Part shown: in pieces, positions 32,390-39,903 of the stretch
Layout of the letters: each line of letters starts with the position of its first letter
Position numbering within the stretch: the first letter of the stretch is position 1
From: Actinosynnema sp. ALI-1.44
GTDB taxonomy: Bacteria; Actinomycetota; Actinomycetes; Mycobacteriales; Pseudonocardiaceae
NCBI RefSeq assembly: GCF_001984155.1
Contig: NZ_MTQO01000051.1
Span: 496,001-560,000, forward strand
Length of the DNA: 64,000 bases
Direction: 5' to 3'
The notes under the pieces: model-generated
Databases searched by the model: none
Told to the model about the DNA's origin: nothing
What the model saw: only the letters and a program-made list of their open reading frames with translations
Program-made: the position numbers and the translations under genes

Positions 32390-32946
32390 GCGTGGCGCAC
32401 CGTGCAGGAGCAGACCGCGGTGTGCGGCTCGTCGGCCGGTGGTTTGCGGTGATACCACATGGCGACGACCATCGGCACGAAAACCAGTGCGTTGTAGAAC
32501 ATGTGCAGTTCGACTCGGGGGATCACCAGCTGCAACAGTGTCGTGGGCACCGAACTGTCCAGCAGCCTCGTTCCGGTTCCAGCCTGGACCAGCAACAGCA
32601 GGTGCTCGAAGTGGTGCCAGACCTGGATCCACATGGCCGCGGTCCACCACCGGCGCGATGTGCCGGTGAAGCCGGGGCGCAGCACGATCAGGCCGACCAG
32701 CATCACGATGGCGAAGCCGTAGTGCAACGCCTCGGTCCTGGTCAGCCACGGATACCACATCCCGAGGACGCCACCGGCGTCGGCGCGCTTCCAGTCCAGG
32801 AAGTACACCTGGACGACCTGCGCGATGTGCTCGACCCAGTGCAGCGTCACGATCAGCATGAACAGGGCGAGTGCGAGCTGATGCCACCGGGCGTTCATGG
32901 CCTCGCGCGCCGTCTGCCACCGGCCTAACCGGACCTGGGTGCTCAT
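32386..32946 (-). CDS. Small multi-pass membrane protein with paired His-x-x-Glu-His motifs
   Basis: This 186-residue protein has about four hydrophobic helices. Two of them carry histidine-glutamate clusters, LHWVEH (near residue 35) and HHFEHLLLL (near 105), and further His residues lie in later helices. Such patterns can bind heme or metal within a membrane, but I do not recognise the family. GGAGGT lies four bases before the ATG at 32946. The gene leads a two-gene unit with the 3,5-epimerase and diverges from a methyltransferase across two inverted repeats. Membrane-bound oxidation or electron transfer is one possibility (inference). Confidence 0.6.
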   Translation of the reverse strand: MSTQVRLGRWQTAREAMNARWHQLALALFMLIVTLHWVEHIAQVVQVYFLDWKRADAGGVLGMWYPWLTRTEALHYGFAIVMLVGLIVLRPGFTGTSRRWWTAAMWIQVWHHFEHLLLLVQAGTGTRLLDSSVPTTLLQLVIPRVELHMFYNALVFVPMVVAMWYHRKPPADEPHTAVCSCTVRHA

Positions 32947-32955
32947 CATCACCTC

Positions 32956-32972
32956 CAAGATTGAAAATCTTG
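32956..32972. promoter_or_regulatory. Inverted repeat CAAGATT-GAA-AATCTTG at the membrane-protein start
   Basis: A perfect 7-base inverted repeat with 3-base spacer touches the ribosome-binding site of the membrane-protein gene. It can act as an operator, or as an RNA hairpin hiding the ribosome-binding site. Its sequence is unlike the AT-rich elements elsewhere in the window. Confidence 0.55.
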
Positions 32973-33058
32973 TAGCTTCGATGCTAGCTCTTGGTCCCGG
33001 TGCTTGAGAACACCCGCAGCACTGGAGGATGATCCTGATTGCGTGGTAGTCATAGGTA

Positions 33059-33079
33059 GCTACAGTTTTGTACTGTAGC
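33059..33079. promoter_or_regulatory. Inverted repeat GCTACAGT-TTTGT-ACTGTAGC before the methyltransferase
   Basis: A perfect 8-base inverted repeat around 5 bases lies 28 bases before the methyltransferase ATG in a divergent intergenic region. The ACAGT...ACTGT symmetry resembles a TetR/GntR-type or other dimeric operator. No regulator gene of those families is present in the window. Confidence 0.6.
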
Positions 33080-33106
33080 CATCCGGTGAGAGGCGATGGG
33101 GTCATC

Positions 33107-33931
33107 ATGAGCAAGCAGCTCAGCAACGTCACGTCCGACAGCGTTGGCGACTTCTACGACGACGTGGCCGGTCTGGTCGAGATCTTCGGCGGGAACCTCC
33201 ACAACGGCTACTGGTACGACGACGCGGACACCACCCCGTGGCTGGAGGCCACCAACAGGCTCGCCGACATCGTCACCGGCAAGCTCGAAGCCCGCCCGGG
33301 GCAGCACGTGCTGGACGTCGGCTGTGGTGTCGGTGTCCCCGCGGTGCGCCTCGCCCAGCGGACCGACGCACGCGTCACCGGCATCACGGTCAGCGGCTGG
33401 CAGGTCAAGGAGGCGACCGCGCGTGCGAACTCGTCCGGTCTGCGTGGCCAGGTTCGGTTCGAGTACGGAAACGCCGAGTCGTTGCCCTACCCGGCGGACG
33501 AGTTCGACGCGGTGCTGGCGTTCGACTCGTTGCCGCACGCGGCGGATCGCGGCCTGTGGCTGCGGGAGATCGCACGGGTGCTGCGGCCCGGCGGCCGGTA
33601 CGTGATCACCGAGTTCACTGCGGACGCGCCACTGACCGCGGACGACATCGAGGTGCTCAAGTTCGGCGAGATGTCCGCGCCGCTGCCGGTCTCCGGAGTG
33701 CTCGACACGGTCACCGCGGCGGGGCTCGTCGTGGACGAGTTCGTCAGCTGCGGCGACAAGATCAGGCGGACGTTCACCGAGTACTTCGCGCACGTGGCCC
33801 GGCGCCGGGAGGCGCTGGCGGACGCGCACGGCGCCGAGAAGGTGGCGATGTACGAGAACGGCATGCGACCGCTGTTCGACATCTGCCGCACCAAGATGGG
33901 GTACGTCATCGTGGCGGGCCACAGGCCCTAG
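33107..33931 (+). CDS. SAM-dependent sugar O-methyltransferase (RebM-like)
   Basis: The 274 residues have the SAM motif VLDVGCGVGVPAVRLA, then VTGITVSGWQVKEA and EIARVLRPGGRYVITEF, the layout of RebM-type 4-O-methyltransferases that act on glycosylated natural products. C-methyltransferases of similar build exist, so the acceptor is uncertain. I chose the ATG at 33107. It is monocistronic, overlapping convergently the stop of the decarboxylase gene by four bases, with its own palindromic control region. Confidence 0.8.
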   Translation: MSKQLSNVTSDSVGDFYDDVAGLVEIFGGNLHNGYWYDDADTTPWLEATNRLADIVTGKLEARPGQHVLDVGCGVGVPAVRLAQRTDARVTGITVSGWQVKEATARANSSGLRGQVRFEYGNAESLPYPADEFDAVLAFDSLPHAADRGLWLREIARVLRPGGRYVITEFTADAPLTADDIEVLKFGEMSAPLPVSGVLDTVTAAGLVVDEFVSCGDKIRRTFTEYFAHVARRREALADAHGAEKVAMYENGMRPLFDICRTKMGYVIVAGHRP

Positions 33932-34884
33932 GACGTCAGCGCCAGCCACCACCGTGCCCCCCGCGCCCATTCGATCGTGGTGGCGAGGCCTTCGGCCACC
34001 TCGGTCGTGGCCCGCCACCCCAGCACCGCCTTGGCCTTGCTGACATCCGGTACACGCCGCTCGATGTCCTCGTAGCGCTCGCCGAGTGTGTGCGCGGTGT
34101 CGACCGACGACACCGTTCCGCCGATCAGGTGCGTCGCGAGCCGCGCGATCTCGCCGATGCTGGTCTCCTGGTCGCTGCCGATGTTGAAGACCTGGCCGTC
34201 GGCTTCGGAGTTGTCGGCGAGGCACACGGTCGCCTCGATGGCGTCGGCGACGTAGGTGAAACACCGCGTCTGCCTGCCACCGTCGTAGACCAGCGCGGGT
34301 TTTCCGGTCAGCAGCCGGTGGATCGTCCGGCTGACGACGTACGCCGGCCGCTGGCGTGGCCCGTAGACGTTGAAGTACCGCACAGTCGACGCCCGCACGC
34401 CGTGCTGCCGGGCGAACCCGTACGTCATGTGCTCGACCACTGCCTTGCTTGACGAATAGGTCCAGCGGTCGGCGGTGGTGGAGCCCAGGACGCGGTCGGC
34501 GTCCTCGGCCCAGGGGATCGCCGGGTTGCGGCCGTACACCTCGCTGGTGCTCGCCATCACGACCTTGGCGCCCGTCGCGTGCACCGCGCGCAGGACGTTG
34601 CGTGATCCCAGCACGTTCACCTCGATCACGTCCAGCGGCCGGGCGAGGTAGCGGTCCACACCGACCATGGCCGACAGGTGGTAGACGGTGTCGGCGCTGT
34701 CGACCACTTCGGACACTCGCCGCTCGTCGAGGATGTCCGCCCGGACGTGTTCGGCGATCCCCTCGATGCCGGGCGGCAGGGGCGCCGGGTCGTAGACCAC
34801 CACTCGGTGTCCGTCCCGGACGAGGCGTTCCACCAGGTGGCTGCCGATGAACCCGCATCCTCCGGTCACGACGGTGTGCGACAT
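33928..34884 (-). CDS. NAD-dependent NDP-sugar decarboxylase/epimerase (extended SDR, CalS9-like)
   Basis: The 318 residues carry the NAD motif TGGCGFIGSHL, the STSEVYG segment and the YSSSK active site (Tyr143, Lys147). The pattern fits UDP-glucuronate decarboxylases and nucleotide-sugar epimerases. With a 6-dehydrogenase in the same locus I favour decarboxylation of an NDP-uronic acid to a 4-ketopentose or xylose, as proposed for the ethylaminopentose of calicheamicin. It is the last gene of the six-gene operon that starts at 41.1 kb. Confidence 0.8.
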   Translation of the reverse strand: MSHTVVTGGCGFIGSHLVERLVRDGHRVVVYDPAPLPPGIEGIAEHVRADILDERRVSEVVDSADTVYHLSAMVGVDRYLARPLDVIEVNVLGSRNVLRAVHATGAKVVMASTSEVYGRNPAIPWAEDADRVLGSTTADRWTYSSSKAVVEHMTYGFARQHGVRASTVRYFNVYGPRQRPAYVVSRTIHRLLTGKPALVYDGGRQTRCFTYVADAIEATVCLADNSEADGQVFNIGSDQETSIGEIARLATHLIGGTVSSVDTAHTLGERYEDIERRVPDVSKAKAVLGWRATTEVAEGLATTIEWARGARWWLALTS

Positions 34885-34914
34885 TCGTGCTCCCTTGTGC
34901 TCACGCGGGCCCGG

Positions 34915-35907
34915 TCAGCTCATCCACGCCCCCGGTGCGGGGCCGCCCGCGCCGATCGGGGGGAACATGATGTCCAATATCGACAGCTCGTCCTCGGTGA
35001 GGGTGATGTGCAGCGCGTTGATCGCGCCGTCGAGCTGCTCGGTGGTGCGGGGCCCGATGACCAGGCCGGTCACACCGGGGCGCGACAACGTCCACGCCAT
35101 GCCCAGTTCGGCGGGGTGGCGCTCGCGTTCGGCGCAGAACCGCTCGTAGGCGGCGATCGTCTCGCGATGGTGGTGCAACGCGGCGGCGGCCCGGCCCTGT
35201 GCGGATTTGACGGCGGTTCCCTCGGTGAGCTTGCGCAGCACGCCGCCCAGCAGGCCACCGTGCAAAGGCGACCAGACCAGTACGCCGATCCCGTACGCCT
35301 GTGCGGCCGGAATGACCTCCAACTCGGTTTCCCGGGTGACGAGGTTCAGCACGCACTGCTCGGCGGCCAGGCCGAACCCGTCGCGGCGAATCGCGGCCTC
35401 CTGCGTCGCGGCGAGGTCCCACCCGGCGAAGTTCGACGAGCCCACATACCGGACTTTGCCCTGGCTCACCAGCTTGTCCATGGCCTGCCAGATCTCGTCG
35501 CGCGGTACCGCGCGATCCACGGTGTGCATCTGGTACAGGTCGATCCAGTCCGTGCCGAGCCTGCGCAGGGACGCGTCGCACGCGGCGACGATGTGCCGGG
35601 CGGACAAGCCCCGGTCCGTCGGGTCGTCGCTCATCGGATTGCCGACCTTGGTGGCGAGCAGCACCTCCGAGCGGCGGCCGACGAGCCACCGGCCGAGCAT
35701 CTCCTCGGTGTATCCCTTGTGGACACGCCAGCCGTAGATGTTCGCCGTGTCCAGGAAGTTGATGCCCTGGGCCAGCGCGTGATCCATCAGCCGGTGCGCG
35801 GCGTCCTCCTCGACGCGGCCGCCGAAGCTCACGGTCCCCAGGCAGAGCCGGGGGATCTTGAGGCCGGTACGGCCAAGCGGTGTGTAGAACCCGTGGTCGT
35901 CGGCCAT
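34915..35907 (-). CDS. Aldo/keto reductase, probable NDP-hexose 3-ketoreductase
   Basis: This 330-residue (beta/alpha)8 reductase has the complete AKR tetrad: Asp53 and Tyr58 (FLDTANIYGW), Lys87 (LLATKVGN) and His128 (YQMHTVD). Natural-product homologues reduce the 3-keto group formed by 2,3-dehydratases using NADPH. GGGAGG lies 7 bases before the ATG at 35907. It follows HypF after 31 bases. It most likely acts with the 2,3-dehydratase at 21.8 kb. Confidence 0.85.
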   Translation of the reverse strand: MADDHGFYTPLGRTGLKIPRLCLGTVSFGGRVEEDAAHRLMDHALAQGINFLDTANIYGWRVHKGYTEEMLGRWLVGRRSEVLLATKVGNPMSDDPTDRGLSARHIVAACDASLRRLGTDWIDLYQMHTVDRAVPRDEIWQAMDKLVSQGKVRYVGSSNFAGWDLAATQEAAIRRDGFGLAAEQCVLNLVTRETELEVIPAAQAYGIGVLVWSPLHGGLLGGVLRKLTEGTAVKSAQGRAAAALHHHRETIAAYERFCAERERHPAELGMAWTLSRPGVTGLVIGPRTTEQLDGAINALHITLTEDELSILDIMFPPIGAGGPAPGAWMS

Positions 35908-35938
35908 GGGCTCACCTCCCTTCGAGAGAGTCGGCTCG

Positions 35939-38275
35939 TCACGCAGGACGCACGTCCGCGGTTCTTGACTGCGAAGCCTCTTGTCCTGCGCGCAGATGCG
36001 CCGCGGCGACCATCGCCTGTCCCGCGGAGACACCGCCGTCCGTCGGTGGGATCCGGCTGTGGTGCAGCACTCGGAATCCCTCGGCGGTCAGCAGCTCTGT
36101 GGCGCTTACGGCCAGATACCGGTTGAGGAACACCCCTCCGCTGCAGACCACGGTCGCGAGTCCGGTGTCCCGGCGCATCCGGCAGCACACCTCCACGACG
36201 GCGGTGGCGAGGCTCTCGTGGAACCGCCTGCTCAGCTCCTGTGCGGGCACCTCGGTGACCTGTCCGGCGATGGCCCGGATCCACGGCCTGGTGTCCACCA
36301 CGTGCTTGCCGTCCACCAGCGTCACCCGGACCGGCCACGGACCGGCCGGGTCGTGCCGTCCACCGAGCAGTTCTTCCAGGAGGATCGCGGCTTCCGCCTC
36401 GTAGCTGATCCGCGTGCAGACGCCGAGCAGCGCCGACACACCGTCGAACATGCGGCCCGCGCTCGACGTCACCGGCGCGTTGACGCCCTTGGCGCACATC
36501 GTGAGCAGCAGGTCCCGTTCCTCAGTCGGCCGGCCGGTGAGCACAGCGTGGTCGAGATCCCGCGCCTGCTCGCCGAAAGCCTCGAACAGCAGGGCAAGGG
36601 CGACCCGGTCGGTCTCCAGCACGGCCCGGTCACCGCCGGGCAGCCGGAACGGCCGCAGATGGCCAAGCCGGGAGAACCGCCGGTAGTCCCCGGCCAGGAA
36701 CTCGCCGCCCCAGATCGTGCCGTCGGTGCCGAGACCGGTGCCGTCGAAGATCACGCCGAGCACGGGTTCGTCGAGGTTGTTGTCGAGCATGCACGAGGCC
36801 ATGTGCGCGTGGTGGTGCTGGACGCCGATCCGCGGCAGGTCGAGGCAGCCGGCGTACCTGGTGCTGTAGAAGTCGGGATGCAGGTCGTGCGCGACCACGG
36901 CGGGTGTCATGTCGAACATGTGCCGCAGGTGCTCGACGCTTTCGACGAGGAAACGCCGGTTGCCCTCGGACTTCAGGTCACCGATGTGCTGCCCGAGGAT
37001 CAGCCGGTCGCCCGAGGCGAGGCACGCGGTGTTCTTCAACTCCGGTCCGACCGCCAGTACGGCGGGCATCGGGAACGGGGGAGTGATCGGCCGCGGAACA
37101 TGCCCACGGGCACGGCGGATGACCTGCTGCCGCGGGCCGGTGGCCAGCGGCAGCACCCGGGCGATCGAGTCGTCCACCCTGGCGTGGATCTCCCTGTTGT
37201 GTTCAAGGAAGGCGTCGCAGATGGTGCCGAGGTCACGCCGAGCCTGGTCGGCCGTGGTGGCCATGGGTTCGCCGGGCGCGTTGCCGCTCGTCGCCACCAG
37301 GACCGGGAACCCCGCCGAGAGCAGCAGGTGCTGCATCGGGGTCGACGGCAGCATCGCGCCGAGGGTGCCGAGCCCCGGCGCGACCTGTTCGGCGAGGCCG
37401 CTCGGTCGCAGCCTGGTCAGCAGGACGATCGGCCGTGCGGCGGACCGGAGCAGCTCCGCCTCGGCGGCCGAGACGTGGGCGTGTTGGCGTAGGGTCCCGA
37501 CGTCGTCGGCGAGCACCGCGAACGGCTTGCCGCCCCGCTCCTTGCGGGCCCGCAGCCGTCCGACGGCCGCGTTGTCGGCGGCATTGACCATCAGCTGGTA
37601 GCCACCGTGTGCCTTCACGGCGATCGTGGCGCCCGCGCGGAGCAGTTCGGCCGCGGCGGGCAGGCAGTCGCCTTCGGCCAGCAGCTGTCCGTCCGTGGCG
37701 ACGAGCCGAACTCGTGGCCCGCACACCGGACAGGCGTTGGGCTGTGCGTGGAACCGCCGGTCGGTGACCGTGTCGTATTCGGACTGGCACTGCGGACACA
37801 TCCGGAAGTCGGCCATCGTGGTCGACTCCCGGTCGTACGGGATGTCGCGGATGATGCTGAACCGGGGGCCGCAGTCGGTGCAGTTGATCAACGGGTACCG
37901 GTAGCGGCGGTCGTCCGGGGTGAGCAGTTCCGCACGGCACGGGTCGCACACGTGTGTGTCCGCGGGAACCAGGGCCCGCCGGGGCCCGGTCGAGTCGCTG
38001 CGCTCGATCCGGAAGCCGCTGACCGGCTGGGTGATCTCCTCGTCGACGTACTCACACGTCTCGATGACAGCCAACGGAGGCGGGTGTTCCCGAAGCGCGC
38101 GGGTGAAGCCCTCGACAGCGGCCATCCGGCCTTCGACGCACACCACGGCTCCGCCGGTGCCGTTCTTCGTCCAGCCACCGAGCCCGTGCTCCCCGGCGAC
38201 CCGGACGACGAACGGCCGGAACCCCACCCCCTGCACGATGCCCCGCACCGTGAGGGTCCTGCGTACGGAGGTCAT
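35939..38275 (-). CDS. hypF: Carbamoyltransferase HypF (full length)
   Basis: The 778 residues contain every HypF domain in order: acylphosphatase (VRGIVQGVGFRPF, residues 10-22), two zinc fingers (CDPC...CTDCGPR and CPQC...CPVCGPR, ~110-190), YrdC-like domain (KAHGGYQLM, KPFAVL, ATSGN, ~200-390) and a Kae1-like C-terminal domain with HDLHPDF, QHHHAHMASC and DGTGLGTDGTIWGGE. HypF turns carbamoyl phosphate and ATP into carbamoyl-adenylate and loads the carbamoyl group on the C-terminal cysteine of HypE. Its ATG overlaps the HypE stop. No hydrogenase subunits or HypA/B/C/D are in the window. The TobZ-type O-carbamoyltransferases of antibiotic pathways lack the acylphosphatase and zinc parts, so this is a genuine HypF. 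Confidence 0.95.
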   Translation of the reverse strand: MTSVRRTLTVRGIVQGVGFRPFVVRVAGEHGLGGWTKNGTGGAVVCVEGRMAAVEGFTRALREHPPPLAVIETCEYVDEEITQPVSGFRIERSDSTGPRRALVPADTHVCDPCRAELLTPDDRRYRYPLINCTDCGPRFSIIRDIPYDRESTTMADFRMCPQCQSEYDTVTDRRFHAQPNACPVCGPRVRLVATDGQLLAEGDCLPAAAELLRAGATIAVKAHGGYQLMVNAADNAAVGRLRARKERGGKPFAVLADDVGTLRQHAHVSAAEAELLRSAARPIVLLTRLRPSGLAEQVAPGLGTLGAMLPSTPMQHLLLSAGFPVLVATSGNAPGEPMATTADQARRDLGTICDAFLEHNREIHARVDDSIARVLPLATGPRQQVIRRARGHVPRPITPPFPMPAVLAVGPELKNTACLASGDRLILGQHIGDLKSEGNRRFLVESVEHLRHMFDMTPAVVAHDLHPDFYSTRYAGCLDLPRIGVQHHHAHMASCMLDNNLDEPVLGVIFDGTGLGTDGTIWGGEFLAGDYRRFSRLGHLRPFRLPGGDRAVLETDRVALALLFEAFGEQARDLDHAVLTGRPTEERDLLLTMCAKGVNAPVTSSAGRMFDGVSALLGVCTRISYEAEAAILLEELLGGRHDPAGPWPVRVTLVDGKHVVDTRPWIRAIAGQVTEVPAQELSRRFHESLATAVVEVCCRMRRDTGLATVVCSGGVFLNRYLAVSATELLTAEGFRVLHHSRIPPTDGGVSAGQAMVAAAHLRAGQEASQSRTADVRPA

Positions 38276-39288
38276 CAGCACAGCCTGGGGAGTTGAGCGC
38301 CGTACAACAGGTCGACGGGGCTCGTTCTCCCGTTCGCGTCACGCATCCGGACGTGCCCGCCGCCCGCGGACACCGTGCCGACCACGGCAGTGTGCGCTGT
38401 CTCCGGATGTCCGCGCAGCACCTCGACGGCAGTGGACACACTCGCCTCGTCGGCGACGACGCACAACACTCCTTCGTTGGCCAGGTAGATCACGTCGACC
38501 CCCAGCATCTCGGCGGCCATCTTGGTCTCGTGCCGCACTGGCAACGCCTCCGCGTCGACGCACAGATCCACAGTGGACGCGGAGGCGAGTTCGTTGAGCA
38601 CGGTTCCGAGGCCACCACGGGTCACGTCACGCACGCAGTGCACACCGTTACCACACGCGGCCAGGACGTCCGCCACGACGTGGTTGAGCGGCGCGCAGTC
38701 GCTGAGAACCCGTTTCTCGAACCCGAGGCCTTCCCGCAGCGACAGCAAGTGCACACTGTGGTCGCCGAGATGACCGGTGACGATGACGCGGTCGCCCGGC
38801 TTGAGCGACCGCGAGTTGAGGTCCGGTGTGCCCGGCTCGAACACGCCGACTCCGGTGGTGTTGAGGTAGATCCCGTCGGCCTGGCCCCTGTGCACCACCT
38901 TCGTGTCACCGGCCACTATGGACACACCGGCGGCCCTGGCGGTGTCCCGGACGCTGGTCAGGATCCGGACGAGGTCGGCGATGGGGAAGCCCTCCTCGAT
39001 GATCATCGCGAGGGTCAGGTACATCGGCCTGGCACCGGACACCGCGAGGTCGTTCACGGTTCCGGCGACCGCGACCTTGCCGATGTCGCCGTTGCCGAAG
39101 AACACCGGGTCCACCACGAACGAGTCCGTGGTCACCGCGATCCGCCCGGTCGTGACCGGGACGGTGGCGCTGTCCTCCATCTGCCCGACGTACACCGCGC
39201 CGAGCGTCGTGGCCACCACACCGGTGATCAGCTCGTGGCTCAGCCCGCCGCCCGCGCCGTGGTCAAGGGTGATCTTGTCGCCGGTCAT
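38275..39288 (-). CDS. hypE: HypE (carbamoyl dehydratase, thiocyanate-forming)
   Basis: The 337 residues cover the AIR-synthase-like ATPase fold with LDHGAGGGLSHELI at the N-terminus, VVAGDTKVV, and the diagnostic C-terminal tail ending PRLC with cysteine as the last residue (Cys337). HypF carbamoylates this Cys, and HypE dehydrates it with ATP to a protein thiocyanate, the source of cyanide ligands in [NiFe] hydrogenases. AAGGAG sits 5 bases before the ATG at 39288. With both partners intact and overlapping, the pair should be able to form enzyme-bound thiocyanate. The acceptor here is unknown. Confidence 0.95.
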   Translation of the reverse strand: MTGDKITLDHGAGGGLSHELITGVVATTLGAVYVGQMEDSATVPVTTGRIAVTTDSFVVDPVFFGNGDIGKVAVAGTVNDLAVSGARPMYLTLAMIIEEGFPIADLVRILTSVRDTARAAGVSIVAGDTKVVHRGQADGIYLNTTGVGVFEPGTPDLNSRSLKPGDRVIVTGHLGDHSVHLLSLREGLGFEKRVLSDCAPLNHVVADVLAACGNGVHCVRDVTRGGLGTVLNELASASTVDLCVDAEALPVRHETKMAAEMLGVDVIYLANEGVLCVVADEASVSTAVEVLRGHPETAHTAVVGTVSAGGGHVRMRDANGRTSPVDLLYGAQLPRLC

Positions 39289-39308
39289 CCCGTCTCCTTC
39301 AGGCCTGT

Positions 39309-39893
39309 TCACGAGGCTGGCGCGGGCATGACCTCGGCGAGGGTGCCGTCCTTGACCCGCCGGACCACGTCGCTCATCGGCAGCACGGCCCCGCAGTACG
39401 AGCCGATCCAGTCCAGCGCTCGCTGGGTGTCCGCCGGACGTTCGGAGATCACACCCTCCTGGGGTACGCAGACGTTGTAGCCCCGGAAGTACGCGTCCGC
39501 GGCCGTGGTCTGCACACAGATCTGCGTGTGCATGCCCACCACGATCACGTCCTGCACGCCGGCGTCCCGCAGGATCCGGTCGAGGTCGGTCTCGAAGAAC
39601 CCGCTTGCCTGGTGCTTGCACACGGTGACGTCCACGTCGGCCACGATGTCCGTGAGCACGGCACGACCAGGCGAGTCCGCGGTCGCGGGCAGCCAGCCGT
39701 CGTACCGCTCGGCCCTCGGATCCTCCGGGCGGTTGATCAGCTGCAGGTGTACGACGAGGACATCGAGCGACCGCAGGGTGTCCAGGAACTCCGCGAGCCG
39801 CGGCACCACCGAGTACACCACGTCGCGACGTTCCTCGCTCTTGTTGACCAAGTCGTACTGCAGGTCGTTGGTGAGTACCGCAACCTTCGGCAT
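39309..39893 (-). CDS. Isochorismatase-like cysteine hydrolase
   Basis: The 194 residues carry the family triad Asp10 (LTNDLQYD), Lys93 (VCKHQASGF) and Cys126 (GMHTQICVQTTAADA), so a thiol-dependent amidohydrolase such as nicotinamidase, ureidoacrylate or N-carbamoylsarcosine hydrolase is more likely than an isochorismatase, where the Cys is often absent. AAGGA precedes the ATG. It lies 20 bases upstream of HypE in the same operon. Hydrolysis of a carbamoyl, nitrile-derived or amide group would fit those neighbours (inference). Confidence 0.8.
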   Translation of the reverse strand: MPKVAVLTNDLQYDLVNKSEERRDVVYSVVPRLAEFLDTLRSLDVLVVHLQLINRPEDPRAERYDGWLPATADSPGRAVLTDIVADVDVTVCKHQASGFFETDLDRILRDAGVQDVIVVGMHTQICVQTTAADAYFRGYNVCVPQEGVISERPADTQRALDWIGSYCGAVLPMSDVVRRVKDGTLAEVMPAPAS

Positions 39894-39903
39894 AGCAACG
39901 TCC

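Noticed and set aside
35939-39288. Idea that this is a hydrogenase maturation island.
   Set aside because: No HypA, B, C, D or hydrogenase subunits are present, and the operon partners are sugar-tailoring genes.
39309-39893. True isochorismatase for siderophore synthesis.
   Set aside because: There are no isochorismate synthase or NRPS genes, and the catalytic Cys points to an amidohydrolase.
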